From positions 1 to 45,522 of the forward strand of contig CAVANO010000029.1 of assembly GCA_963590165.1 (NCBI GenBank): 45,522 nt of DNA, in the 5' to 3' direction. Numbering within the stretch: position 1 is the first letter of the stretch; the number at the start of each line of letters is the position of its first letter. The translations under genes were made by a program, and so were the position numbers. The DNA is from UBA11524 sp963590165 (GTDB lineage: Bacteria > Bacillota > Clostridia > Christensenellales > Aristaeellaceae). Positions 16,230-25,239 of the stretch are shown here, one piece after another. Under the pieces are notes generated by a model that saw only the letters and a program-made list of their open reading frames with translations, did no database searches and was not told where the DNA came from.

Positions 16230-17615
16230 TCAGAAGAGTCCCTTCACCAGAATGACAATGATGAGAATCGGCAGCACAAACTGGAAGATTGGCTTCAGGA
16301 AGCGCGGCAGATGGATGCCATCGCCGGTGTTGGCTTCCGCCAGATACTTGTCGAAGCCCCAGCCCCAGCGGCTGACGCAGAAGAGCAGGTAAATCAGGCT
16401 GCCGATGGGCAGAAGCAGATTGGAGACGAGGAAATCTTCGCCGTCAAGGATGGTGCTGCCGTCGCCCAGCGGCTGCAGACCGCTCCATACGTTGTAGCCC
16501 AGCACGCAGGGGATGCTTGTAATCAGCAGGAAGATGCCGCACACAATGCAGGACTTCTTGCGATCCATATGGAACAGCTCCATGACGCTTGCGATGATAT
16601 TCTCAAACACGGCAAGCACCGTCGTGAAGCTCGCAAAGGTCATGAACAGGAAGAACAGCGTGCCCCAGATGCGTCCGCCGGCCATGTTGGCGAAGACGTT
16701 GGGAAGGGTCTTGAAAATCAGGCTCGGTCCTGCGTCCGGGCTAACGCCGTAAGAGAAGCAGGCAGGGAAGATGATCAGACCGGCGCTGATGGCGACAAGC
16801 GTGTCCAGCGCGCAGATGCGGATGGATTCGCTGTACAGCGTGTTTTTTCGGGAAATGTAGCTGCCGAAAATTTCCATAGCACCGATGCCGAGACTCAGCG
16901 TGAAGAACGACTGGTTCATCGCCGCGACAATCACCTCATCAATGCCCTGCTCGGCGGCACGCTCCCAGTCGGGCAGGAGGAAGAACGAAAGACCTTCCTT
17001 TGCGCCGGAAAGCGTAAAGCTATGCACTGCAAGCACAGCAATCAGGATAATCAGCGCGCACATCATCCACTTCGAGATGCGCTCAACGCCGTTCTGCAGG
17101 CCGATGCTGCAGATGAGAATGCCCAGCACGACCGTGATTGCCATGAAAATGCCCATTTCCGTTGGGCTGGTAAGCATTTCGCTGAACACATTCGATACCG
17201 CGTCCATGGTGTTGATGCTGTCAAACGTGCCCGTGAGGAACTTCACAAAGTATGCCAGCATCCAGCCGCTGACGGTGGTGTAATACATCATCAGCACGAC
17301 GCAGCCCAGCAGGCAGACATAGCCGTGCAGATGCCATTTCTGCCCCTTCTTTTCCAGCGCCTGGTATGCCTGCGTTGCGGTGCCGCGACCTGCACGTCCG
17401 ACGGCCAGCTCCATGGTCAGCACGGGGACGCCCAGAATCAGCAGGAAGAGCAGATAGAACAGCACGAAAACGCCGCCGCCGTTCTGACCTGCCACCGTGG
17501 GGAAACGCCACACGTTGCCGATGCCGATGGCGCAGCCCGCACTCACAAGAAGAAAGCCCAACCGGGAAGCGAAGCTCTCCCGCTTGGGTGCAGAGGACGC
17601 TGTGTTTTGACTCAT
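16230..17615 (-). CDS. Sodium-dependent transporter of the NSS (SNF/LeuT) family
   Basis: A 461-residue multi-spanning carrier of the neurotransmitter:sodium symporter family. It carries the diagnostic first-helix motif IGIGNVWRFPTVAGQNGGG and about eleven to twelve membrane helices, the usual size of bacterial members. These import amino acids or related amines with sodium; the substrate cannot be read here. The start at 17615 (MSQNTASSAP) follows GAGGG by 6 bases. An upstream in-frame start at 17732 would place the promoter inside the gene and was not used. Monocistronic, convergent with the amino acid ABC operon. Confidence 0.92.
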   Translation of the reverse strand: MSQNTASSAPKRESFASRLGFLLVSAGCAIGIGNVWRFPTVAGQNGGGVFVLFYLLFLLILGVPVLTMELAVGRAGRGTATQAYQALEKKGQKWHLHGYVCLLGCVVLMMYYTTVSGWMLAYFVKFLTGTFDSINTMDAVSNVFSEMLTSPTEMGIFMAITVVLGILICSIGLQNGVERISKWMMCALIILIAVLAVHSFTLSGAKEGLSFFLLPDWERAAEQGIDEVIVAAMNQSFFTLSLGIGAMEIFGSYISRKNTLYSESIRICALDTLVAISAGLIIFPACFSYGVSPDAGPSLIFKTLPNVFANMAGGRIWGTLFFLFMTFASFTTVLAVFENIIASVMELFHMDRKKSCIVCGIFLLITSIPCVLGYNVWSGLQPLGDGSTILDGEDFLVSNLLLPIGSLIYLLFCVSRWGWGFDKYLAEANTGDGIHLPRFLKPIFQFVLPILIIVILVKGLF

Positions 17616-17703
17616 AAGATCCCTCTTTTTCTTTCGGGAGGATGGGAGACGAATCCGCCTCGCCATTGAGGCCGGAAAAGCAGGCTCCTCCTGTCTGATG
17701 TAG

Positions 17704-17732
17704 AGTATGGCATAATTTCGGACAAATGTCAA
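17704..17732 (-). promoter_or_regulatory. Promoter of the NSS transporter gene
   Basis: Minus strand: perfect TTGACA (17727-17732), a 17-base spacer, and CATACT (17704-17709) preceded by a TGC extension. Predicted leader about 80 bases. Confidence 0.75.
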
Positions 17733-17815
17733 ACGATGCAGAGGGTTCCTGCATGCAGAAACACAAAAAGTACAAACAACTCCCGTATGACTGGCTGAAA
17801 AAATAATTGATGCAG

Positions 17816-17845
17816 TGGAAAAAGAGCATCTTTCCTTCGTATAAT
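17816..17845 (+). promoter_or_regulatory. Promoter of the L,D-transpeptidase/CapA gene
   Basis: A perfect -10 box TATAAT (17840-17845) with TGGAAA (17816-17821) 18 bases upstream. The leader would be about 110 bases of AT-rich sequence, in which I see GCAGCA and TGCTGC arms but no known riboswitch. The stretch 17733-17815 holds nothing else I can name. Confidence 0.6.
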
Positions 17846-17960
17846 AAGGTGCAGCAGTGTTATTTTCTGCGCAGGGATGAAACCATGCTGCTGATTCGTT
17901 AAATATTAGGTCTATTATTTTGTCGGCAATCAGATTATCAAATTTCAGGGAGATATGGGC

Positions 17961-20366
17961 ATGAAACGAAGCATCCTTGCGGCAATCCTGCTGCTTCTTC
18001 TGCTGCTGACGGCGGCATTCGGCGAAGAAACGCTGACAGTGACGGTATCATCAGACATTGCCGGCTTCAGCGAAAATACCATCACGGTGGAAACAACGCA
18101 GGCAGGGACGCTGACATTGAAGCTTGCCGATTCGTATGGGGTGTACCGTACGCTTACGAAGGAAATCGGGACGGGCACGACTCAAATCATCTGGGACGGG
18201 CTTGCTGAAAACGAGGAAAAGCTCCCGACAGGGGATTACACCTTCTATGCATCGCTGCAGACGAAAACAGGCGAAATCACGAGCGAAACGAAGGTGACGG
18301 CGGTGCGCCCGAAGCAGGCGCTGCTGTTTGCACTCCGAAGCAGCGACACGCTGTATCTCGATGACACGGACTGGTTCTGCGAGGTGCGGCTTGTCCGTGA
18401 CGGTCGCGTCATCATGGACATCTATGCCGCGGATGAGCCGGACAAGAAGCTTGATACGGTTAAGAAGAGCATCAGCGGCGTGACGAAAATCAGCTGGAAT
18501 GGCTATGTCAACAAGAAAGCACTGCCGGCAGGGGACTACATTCTGAAACTGTACGCGCAGGATAATCCGGATTACGTCCGTGAAGTCAGGGTAACCATCG
18601 CGGAAGGCTCAAGACCGGAAGTGCCGGTCGCGGTGACAGGCAGCATCATGCCGTCCTGGGACATGGATGATGAAGAACTGTGGGAACTGATGATGCAGCC
18701 GTCCGTGGTGGTGGATATCACGTGCACAAGCCATCAAAAGGTATACGAGAAACCGTCCACATCCTCGACTTCCCTGGGGACGCTGCACGGACAGAGCCAG
18801 TGCCTGGAAGTGCTCAAAATCGAAGGGGACTGGGCGAAAATCGGCGCGTGGCAGCATGAATCGGGCGGCTACATCGAAGGCTGGGTGCCGCTCAAAAAGC
18901 TTAAGACGGTTACGCCTAACAGCGATTATGCACTGCTGGTAGATAAAGAGACGCAGCAGATGCGCGTGCTCTATCAGGGAAAGACCATTGCGCAGTTCGA
19001 CATTTCGAGCGGTCTGGCAGGCAAAAACCGCCTCATCCGCGAAACACCGGCAGGTTCGTTCGTGACGCTGGAGCACATGGACGCGTTCGAGGACAGCGGC
19101 TACCATTACGAATATCCCATCCGCTATGACGGCGGCAACCTCATCCATCAGCTGGGTTACAAGGCAAAACGCACAAAAAAGGACTTTTCCGCGCAGGAGC
19201 CTGTGCTCGGTCAGAAGGCATCACATGGCTGCATCCGGATTCCACGCACGGCGGACGAAGGCGGCATCAATGCGTACTACTTCTGGACGCACCTGCCGTA
19301 CAACACGCGGCTGATTATCCTTGATGACGAGGAGAACAGGACCCTGCAGGCAGCAGCAGTCAGCAGCACGGTGATTGTCGAAGCGCAGGAGCCGGAGGAA
19401 GTGCCGGAGCTCGCGGAGGACGAAACGGAGCTTGTGCTGACGCTCGGCGGCGATGCGGTGCTCGGCACGCGCGAATACTGGTGGGACGATGAGGAAAGTC
19501 TGCCGAGCTATCTGGAAAAGTACGGCATGAGCTACCCGTTCAGCGGTCTGTACGACATTTTCTCGTCTGACGACATGACGTTCATCAATCTCGAATGTGT
19601 GCTGAAGGAAACATCTGAAGGTGAGAACAAGAGCAAGGAATGGCGCTTCCGCGGACTGCCGAGTTACACAGAGGCACTGTGGGCAGGCTCGATTGAGCAG
19701 GTCAACATTGCCAACAATCATTACATCGACTACGGCACGAAGGGACAGGACGAAACGCGTCAGGCGCTGATTGATGCCGGTATGCCCTTCAGCGGCGCTG
19801 GATATACATACGTCTGGGAGCAGGACGGGCACAAAATCGGCTTTGCAGGCTGCCGCGAAACAACCTACAAGGAGGATGAAACGGTTATTGCACGCGATAT
19901 CCTTTCTCTGCGGGAACAGGGCTGCGATGTCATTATCTACAGCTGCCACTGGGGGACGGAGTACGCCGAAACCCACAATGACCTGCAGGAAGAAATGGCG
20001 TACCGCGCGGTCGCTGCCGGTGCGGATCTTGTCGTGGGCAATCATCCGCATGTCGCGCAGGGCATGACGTGCGTCAACGGCTCGGTCATCTTCTACAGTT
20101 TCGGCAACCTGATGTTCGGCGGCACGCATGACATGACGACGTTCGATGCGATGATTGCGCAGGTGCGTCTGCGCTTCAAGGGCGACAGTTACGTCGGCTG
20201 CACGGTGGAAATTATTCCGATTTTGACCAGCAGTCAGGCGGATCAGAAAATCAATGATTTCTGCCCTGTTGTTGCCGAGGGGGACGACTATACGCGCATC
20301 TGGGAAAAGATTCAGAAGGACACGCCCTTCACGCTGACGGAGAGCATGTACTTCAAGCAACATTAA
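17961..20366 (+). CDS. Secreted fusion of an L,D-transpeptidase (YkuD) and a CapA-like domain
   Basis: An 801-residue exported protein. Signal peptide (1-21); two FlgD-like Ig folds (about 25-115 and 118-215, each with a WDG or WNG...LPAGDY pattern); an SH3b-like segment (about 250-315); a YkuD L,D-transpeptidase domain (about 322-455) with IHQLG and the catalytic SHGCIRIP, His 422 and Cys 424; then a CapA/PgsA-type metallophosphatase-like domain (about 490-770) with LGGD, NLEC, NIANNHYIDYG, HWG, GNHPHV and SFGN. The transpeptidase part would make 3-3 peptide cross-links or attach proteins to peptidoglycan. CapA proteins belong to polyglutamate capsule systems and related hydrolases. The fusion is unusual. 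ATG 17961 (GGGAG 8 bases upstream) is preferred to 17955. Confidence 0.9.
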   Translation: MKRSILAAILLLLLLLTAAFGEETLTVTVSSDIAGFSENTITVETTQAGTLTLKLADSYGVYRTLTKEIGTGTTQIIWDGLAENEEKLPTGDYTFYASLQTKTGEITSETKVTAVRPKQALLFALRSSDTLYLDDTDWFCEVRLVRDGRVIMDIYAADEPDKKLDTVKKSISGVTKISWNGYVNKKALPAGDYILKLYAQDNPDYVREVRVTIAEGSRPEVPVAVTGSIMPSWDMDDEELWELMMQPSVVVDITCTSHQKVYEKPSTSSTSLGTLHGQSQCLEVLKIEGDWAKIGAWQHESGGYIEGWVPLKKLKTVTPNSDYALLVDKETQQMRVLYQGKTIAQFDISSGLAGKNRLIRETPAGSFVTLEHMDAFEDSGYHYEYPIRYDGGNLIHQLGYKAKRTKKDFSAQEPVLGQKASHGCIRIPRTADEGGINAYYFWTHLPYNTRLIILDDEENRTLQAAAVSSTVIVEAQEPEEVPELAEDETELVLTLGGDAVLGTREYWWDDEESLPSYLEKYGMSYPFSGLYDIFSSDDMTFINLECVLKETSEGENKSKEWRFRGLPSYTEALWAGSIEQVNIANNHYIDYGTKGQDETRQALIDAGMPFSGAGYTYVWEQDGHKIGFAGCRETTYKEDETVIARDILSLREQGCDVIIYSCHWGTEYAETHNDLQEEMAYRAVAAGADLVVGNHPHVAQGMTCVNGSVIFYSFGNLMFGGTHDMTTFDAMIAQVRLRFKGDSYVGCTVEIIPILTSSQADQKINDFCPVVAEGDDYTRIWEKIQKDTPFTLTESMYFKQH

Positions 20367-20434
20367 GGCAACGCTGCCTATCATTCTGCTTTGAGAATGA
20401 TAAAAAATAGATGGGAATTAAGGGAGGAGAAAAA

Positions 20435-21823
20435 ATGAAGAGGCTCTTTTGCAAAATCACGGCTCTGATGCTGCTCTGCTGCTTTGCCCTGTCGGCGGCG
20501 CGCGCGGAAAACACGGTGCTTCCCAACATCGTGCTTCACCTGAACGGCGTTAGCTTGAGCGATGCCGGCGATTACTTCACCCTGCATCCCAACGTGAACG
20601 TTGCGGATGAAGAGTACAAATATTACTCGTCTACCGGCGAAATCATCACCGACCTCCTGCTGGATTCATTTCCCTATGATATCTTTGGGATGAACAACTT
20701 GGATATCGATTACAGCGTGATTATTGACAAAGGCTACTGCCTTGATTTGTCGAGCAGCGAGATCATCCGTGATGCCATTGAACGTATGTATCCTGCGTAC
20801 ACGGAGGCATGCGTGAAGGACGGCAAGATTTACGCCGTGCCGACCCATGCACAGCTGAATTATACTTCGTTTTCGACGGAAACATTGGCGGATACGGACT
20901 TCGGCGAGGTCACTGTGCCGACAACTTTTCCGGCGTTCCTAGATTTCGTTGAGCAGTGGGTCGAATACCTGAAGGATTATCCGGAAAGCAACGTGGCGCT
21001 GGCTGGCAAGCGTATGTGGGGCGATGCGAGCTTTTATCATGATTACTCGTACACGCAGCTGCTCGTGGAGTATCTGCTGGATTGCTACATCATGCAGAAG
21101 GAATATGCGGGCGAGTCGCTTGACTTTAACAATGATGAGCTGATTGCCCTGCTGAAGCGCTGCAGCAAGCTGGGTGCGGACCTGTATCAGTACGACCAGG
21201 GCGAAAATTGCGTCGGATCCATCCTTGACGGCGTGCAATCGACCGTCATTGATCTCAAGTACCACGTGATGCCGATGCGCATCAACGAGTCGCAGCCTGC
21301 GCTGATTACCGCAACGCTCGGCTTGTATGCTGTCAGCGCAAAGACGGCCAATCCGGATACGTGCATTGAGCTGATGGAAGCGCTCGTGCAGAATGAGAAT
21401 CTGTATTTTGCCAACTATCTGTATCAGGACGGCGAAGCAATCCTCTACGACGGGCATGATAATGACATTGCCTTGCAGGAATCGTGGATTCAGTACGACG
21501 AGCAGATGCTTGCAAGCGGCACGCTCGATGAAGTTGACCGAAAGGAAATTGAGGATGACCTCGAGAAGCGTCAGCAGATACTGAAGGAACTGACAGAGGA
21601 TGAGGACGCGAAGTACCTCGTCACGCCCTCGGAAATGGCACGGTACAAGGAAACGGTGCAGTACGCCTACGTGCCGATGCCGGGCGTGTTCTCCAACAGT
21701 GAAGACCGCAGCACCTACTACACGCTCCGCAAGCGTTACGCGCAGGGTCAGATGACCGCCGAGGAACTCGTGCATGAGCTGACGCGCATCGCGCAGATGA
21801 TTGAAATGGAAAACGCCGAGTAA
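20435..21823 (+). CDS. Exported orphan extracellular solute-binding-like protein
   Basis: A 462-residue protein with a signal peptide (about 1-24, cleavage after ARA) and no lipobox Cys. The body resembles family 1 extracellular solute-binding proteins (LPNIVLHLNGVSL, then DIFGMNNLDIDYSVIIDKGYCLDLS, then KDGKIYAVPTHAQ), with an acidic helical C terminus. No permease or ATPase is nearby. It follows the L,D-transpeptidase/CapA gene by 68 bases and probably shares its transcript, so it may act at the cell wall rather than in uptake. ATG 20435 is chosen because AGGGAGGAG lies just upstream. Family assignment is moderate. Confidence 0.7.
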   Translation: MKRLFCKITALMLLCCFALSAARAENTVLPNIVLHLNGVSLSDAGDYFTLHPNVNVADEEYKYYSSTGEIITDLLLDSFPYDIFGMNNLDIDYSVIIDKGYCLDLSSSEIIRDAIERMYPAYTEACVKDGKIYAVPTHAQLNYTSFSTETLADTDFGEVTVPTTFPAFLDFVEQWVEYLKDYPESNVALAGKRMWGDASFYHDYSYTQLLVEYLLDCYIMQKEYAGESLDFNNDELIALLKRCSKLGADLYQYDQGENCVGSILDGVQSTVIDLKYHVMPMRINESQPALITATLGLYAVSAKTANPDTCIELMEALVQNENLYFANYLYQDGEAILYDGHDNDIALQESWIQYDEQMLASGTLDEVDRKEIEDDLEKRQQILKELTEDEDAKYLVTPSEMARYKETVQYAYVPMPGVFSNSEDRSTYYTLRKRYAQGQMTAEELVHELTRIAQMIEMENAE

Positions 21824-21873
21824 GAAAAAAGACCGGCTCGCACCGCCTGAAAAGGTTGATGCGAGCCGGTTTT
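21824..21873. terminator. Bidirectional rho-independent terminator
   Basis: An 11-bp perfect stem (ACCGGCTCGCA at 21832-21842, complement at 21860-21870) with a 17-base loop, T-run on the right and A-run on the left. It serves the solute-binding-like gene and the convergent GH31 gene, whose stop codon is two bases away. Confidence 0.9.
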
Positions 21874-21874
21874 G

Positions 21875-23950
21875 TTATTTGACGACAAGCCTTGCAGTAT
21901 TCACTTCCTTGCCCTCGCAGGAAGCGCTTGCAATGCCCTCAGTGATATTCATCTGAATGCACTTCAGTCTATCGTCCAGCGAAATATCCGTGGTGACGCC
22001 GTCATCCTCATAGAATTCTTCCTTGCATGAAGTATCAATCCAGCCCAGCAACGTCAGATGCGCGGTGTCAATCGCATCGGTGTACTCTGCGCTGTGGCAC
22101 AGCGGAATGAAATGTCCGCGGCGGACGAACAGCAGGACCGTGTCCATCGGCACGTCCAGCCAGTGGTGACCGGCGTGCATCGGTTCGACCGTGTAATCCT
22201 CGCCTGAATGGAAGCGGATGAGCAGCATGTCTTCCGGCAGATAAACGGATCGGCCGCGTGCATTCTGCTCGTACACGGGTGCAATCATGCATTCCGCACC
22301 GAGCATCAGTTGATCCTCGATGCGGATGGCCGTCTTGTCCTGCGGATAATCAAAGGCAAGCGGCCGGAACATCATGTCGTTGCGGCAGGCACACTTCACC
22401 AGCGTGCTGTAGAGATAAGGCAGGAGTGCATAGCGGACGGAAACAATGTCGCGCATGGTTTGCCAGTGCGGAAAGCGGAAGATTTCCTGATCACGCGTAT
22501 GCTGTGCGGAATGGTTGCGCATCAGTGGTGTGAATACGCCGAACGCGAGCCAACGCATCAGCAAATCCTCTGTCGTGTTGCAGGAGAAGCCACCCAAATC
22601 AGCGCCGGTATAGAGGAAACCGCACATGTTCAGCGACGGCATCATCTTGAGGTTGAGGAGCAGATGCGACCACCAGCTGCTGTTGTCGCCCTGCCATACA
22701 CCGCCGTCGCGGTGTGCTCCGATGAAGGAGGAACGGCTGAAGAGCAGATAACGGCGGCTTGGGTTGTAGCAGCGGAAACTATCTGCGGCGGATTTTGTCA
22801 TCATTGCGCCGTAGAGATTGTGGACACGGTCGTGGCGGACGCGATGCCCGTCAACCGTGTGATAGAAGCGTCGGTAGTCCTCTGCGTTATTGGAGATGCC
22901 CTCAAAAGCGCCTTTAAGCGTGAACACGTTCTGGATGCCGAGATTCTCGTGACGCAGCGAATCGGCAAGGCGGAAGGCGTCATGGAGGCTGTCCGTGCTG
23001 TAGAATAATGCCGGTTCGTTCATGTCGTTCCAGAAGCCCTCGATGCCCTCATCCATCAGCGCGTGGTAGCGGTTGCCGAACCACGTGCGGACATCCTCGC
23101 GCAGGAAATCCGGCAGACACGAGCGTCCTGGCCAGACTGCGCCGACAAACAGGCTGCCGTCTTCCTTTTTGACGAAATAATCGCCCTTGATGCCTTCCTC
23201 GTAGACCTCGTCGCCGTCTTCCTGCTTGATGCCTGCATCAATAATCGGCACAAGGCGGAGATGCTGACTGCGCATCTCATCGCAGGTGCCCTTCAAATCT
23301 GGAAATTGCTCGCGGTTCCATGTGAAGTCCTTGAAATCCTGCATGTAGTCGATGTCCATGCAGATGGCATCCAACGGAATATGGCGGCTGCGGTGCTCGT
23401 TCGCGATGAATCGCAATTCCTCGGCGCTCGAATAGCCCCAACGACTCTGGATGTAGCCCATGCCCCAGCGCGGCGGAATGTAGCTTCTGCCGATAAGTTG
23501 GCGAAATTCGCGCACAATCCCGATGAGCGATGTTCCTTCAATCAGGTAGACGGACAGCGCACCGTTCTCCGAGGTGATGACGGCCTGATTGCTGTCGGAA
23601 TAGCCTAAATCAAACGTGACGGCACCGGGGTCATCAAAGTATGCGCCGAACAGACCGCATTCGCCGCTGAACAGCAGCAGATTATGGCTGGCGTACAGGC
23701 TGGATTTGTTCTCCGTATGGCTGAAGTCATCCGAATTCCACGCGCGATAGAGATGCCCGCGCTTGTTGATGCCGCGGACAGCCTCACCCAGCCCGAAAAT
23801 CTGGTCATCCTCGCCGAGCGTGACGGTGAATGACAGCGTATCGCCGCTTTCTGACACGGTGAAATGCGGCATTGTGCCTTGACTCGGTGTAATGTCCTGC
23901 ACAACGGCCATGGTCGGAATCGGTGCGCCGTAAAGATAGCGTGAAATCAT
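21875..23950 (-). CDS. GH31 alpha-glycosidase (alpha-glucosidase/alpha-xylosidase type)
   Basis: A 691-residue cytoplasmic GH31 enzyme: N-terminal beta-sandwich (about 1-155), catalytic barrel and C-terminal beta domains. The nucleophile Asp lies in GFWNDMNEP (about 309) and the acid/base Asp in GVWQGDNSS (about 422); YIPPRWGMGYIQSRWGY is the usual barrel entry motif. GH31 enzymes hydrolyse alpha-glucosides, alpha-xylosides or alpha-galactosides; specificity cannot be set here. An ATG at 23950 is chosen, but a TTG at 23956 is closer to ideal spacing from AAAGGA. It follows GH105 by about 20 bases, so the pair is one operon. Confidence 0.92.
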   Translation of the reverse strand: MISRYLYGAPIPTMAVVQDITPSQGTMPHFTVSESGDTLSFTVTLGEDDQIFGLGEAVRGINKRGHLYRAWNSDDFSHTENKSSLYASHNLLLFSGECGLFGAYFDDPGAVTFDLGYSDSNQAVITSENGALSVYLIEGTSLIGIVREFRQLIGRSYIPPRWGMGYIQSRWGYSSAEELRFIANEHRSRHIPLDAICMDIDYMQDFKDFTWNREQFPDLKGTCDEMRSQHLRLVPIIDAGIKQEDGDEVYEEGIKGDYFVKKEDGSLFVGAVWPGRSCLPDFLREDVRTWFGNRYHALMDEGIEGFWNDMNEPALFYSTDSLHDAFRLADSLRHENLGIQNVFTLKGAFEGISNNAEDYRRFYHTVDGHRVRHDRVHNLYGAMMTKSAADSFRCYNPSRRYLLFSRSSFIGAHRDGGVWQGDNSSWWSHLLLNLKMMPSLNMCGFLYTGADLGGFSCNTTEDLLMRWLAFGVFTPLMRNHSAQHTRDQEIFRFPHWQTMRDIVSVRYALLPYLYSTLVKCACRNDMMFRPLAFDYPQDKTAIRIEDQLMLGAECMIAPVYEQNARGRSVYLPEDMLLIRFHSGEDYTVEPMHAGHHWLDVPMDTVLLFVRRGHFIPLCHSAEYTDAIDTAHLTLLGWIDTSCKEEFYEDDGVTTDISLDDRLKCIQMNITEGIASASCEGKEVNTARLVVK

Positions 23951-23970
23951 GGGCAAGACAGTCCTTTCGT

Positions 23971-25011
23971 TTAGTCTTTCCGCAATTTCTCCGTCAGCAT
24001 CAGGAATGTCAGTCCCTGCCCGTAGGCGGTGGGCTGAATCGGGATATTCCGATAGAAATCAAGCGTATCGCCCATGGGCGTGCCGTATGATACGCCCATC
24101 ACGGTGCCGTCGGGCGCAATTTGCTTCAACACGCCGGCAAGCGCCTTTTCGCCTGCTACGCGGTACTGGTCGCTCAGCATGCCGAGCCGCGCCCCCTTGA
24201 GCATGCCGTAGGCGATGGCGGCAGATGCGGATGTCTCCAGGTAGCTGTCAGGATGGTCGAGAAGCGTGTGCCACAGACCGGACTCATCCTGCAGGGCAAG
24301 GAGCGCCTTGCACTGCTCGTGCCACGTCCGGCGAATCATGTCGCGCAGCGCACCTTCCGGCAGCCATTCCAGGAAATCAGCCGCACCGGCGGTAAACCAG
24401 CTGTTGCCGCGAGCCCAGAACGCCTTGCCGAAATGATGATGTCCGATGAAGCAGAAACCGTGATACCACAGTCCGGTGCGGCGGGAATGCAGATACTTGA
24501 TGTGCAGCAGGAACTGGTACTCCGCCTCCGTGCACATCTCCGCATTGTTAAGCACAATGCCGGCCTGATAAAGGAACAGGCACGTCATGTACAGCGTGTC
24601 ATCCCAGAGCTGCTGCAGATTTTCGTCGTCGGACGTGATGTGCTGCAATCCGTGCTCCTTCGTGCGCGGCATGTCGTTCATGATCCAGTTGGCCCAGTCG
24701 CGGATGATCGGCAGATATGCGGGATTGCCCGTTTCCTGATACAGAAACGCCATGGTCAGCATGGGCGCGGTCGTGTTGACATTGCGCGGCGGCAGTCCCT
24801 TGGCGATGTTGCGGTCATACCATGCGATGATGTCATCGAGCACCTGCTGATTGCCGGTTGCCTTGTACAGCTTGTACATGGCATAGACGGCGACGCCCTG
24901 CGGCCATTCCCATGTGTCGAGCGTCATGTGGTCATGAATGTCGCCGGAACCGTGAGTTCCTTGCAGGCGGCTGAGAACGCGTGCGGCGATTTCCTGATAA
25001 TTGGGTTCCAA
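23971..25011 (-). CDS. GH105 unsaturated uronyl hydrolase (YteR/YesR-like)
   Basis: A 346-residue (alpha/alpha)6-barrel enzyme of GH105, which removes the 4,5-unsaturated uronic acid left at oligosaccharide ends by polysaccharide lyases (rhamnogalacturonan or related glycans). Family features: DTWEWPQGVAVYAMYKLY near the N terminus, LPPRNVNTTAPMLTMAFLY, and WDDTLYM at about 136-142 carrying the catalytic Asp. There is no signal peptide. The start is TTG at 25011: AAGGAGG lies 8 bases upstream, and the in-frame ATG at 25071 lacks a ribosome site and adds 20 unconserved residues. First gene of the GH105-GH31 operon, divergent from the DeoR-type regulator. Confidence 0.9.
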   Translation of the reverse strand: MEPNYQEIAARVLSRLQGTHGSGDIHDHMTLDTWEWPQGVAVYAMYKLYKATGNQQVLDDIIAWYDRNIAKGLPPRNVNTTAPMLTMAFLYQETGNPAYLPIIRDWANWIMNDMPRTKEHGLQHITSDDENLQQLWDDTLYMTCLFLYQAGIVLNNAEMCTEAEYQFLLHIKYLHSRRTGLWYHGFCFIGHHHFGKAFWARGNSWFTAGAADFLEWLPEGALRDMIRRTWHEQCKALLALQDESGLWHTLLDHPDSYLETSASAAIAYGMLKGARLGMLSDQYRVAGEKALAGVLKQIAPDGTVMGVSYGTPMGDTLDFYRNIPIQPTAYGQGLTFLMLTEKLRKD

Positions 25012-25098
25012 GTGAATAACCTCCTTGCAAAATGGATATTTAAACGTACAATCGGCAGTCAGCGGCGGCATACGCTTTCGCGGCTACACTCTGCGATT

Positions 25099-25127
25099 AG
25101 TATAACAGAAGTTGAATGAAAAATCAA
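25099..25127 (-). promoter_or_regulatory. Promoter of the GH105-GH31 operon
   Basis: Minus strand: TTGATT (25122-25127), a 17-base spacer and TATACT (25099-25104); leader about 80 bases. AAATCAATCGA (25121-25131) over the -35 box differs at one position from the 11-mer WRAYCAADARD reported for Bacillus IolR, as I recall it. Confidence 0.75.
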
Positions 25128-25147
25128 TCGATGTCAGAAAAATATCA

Positions 25148-25191
25148 CAAAATCACTCAAAAGTTACTCATTTTACTCTTTACTTTTACTC
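25148..25191. promoter_or_regulatory. Operator-like cluster of ACTC repeats between divergent promoters
   Basis: ACTC recurs at 25155, 25166, 25175 and 25188 (with ACTT at 25182) in an AT-rich stretch between the GH105 and regulator promoters. Its left part CAAAATCACTCAAAAG (25148-25163) has near copies at 39751 and, in part, at 14399. It is the best candidate for the binding site of the adjacent DeoR-type regulator. Confidence 0.5.
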
Positions 25192-25207
25192 AAAGGTGTG
25201 ATAAAAT
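25179..25207 (+). promoter_or_regulatory. Promoter of the regulator-iol operon
   Basis: TTTACT (25179-25184), a 17-base spacer and TAAAAT (25202-25207). It overlaps the ACTC cluster, so the regulator probably controls its own synthesis and the iol genes behind it. Predicted leader about 26 bases. Confidence 0.65.
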
Positions 25208-25239
25208 GAAACCAGTAAGCCAAGTTTGGAGATGATATA

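Noticed and set aside
20367..20434. Separate promoter for the orphan binding-like protein
   Set aside because: The 68-base gap has only a weak AT-rich stretch and no convincing paired boxes; co-transcription with the upstream gene is simpler.
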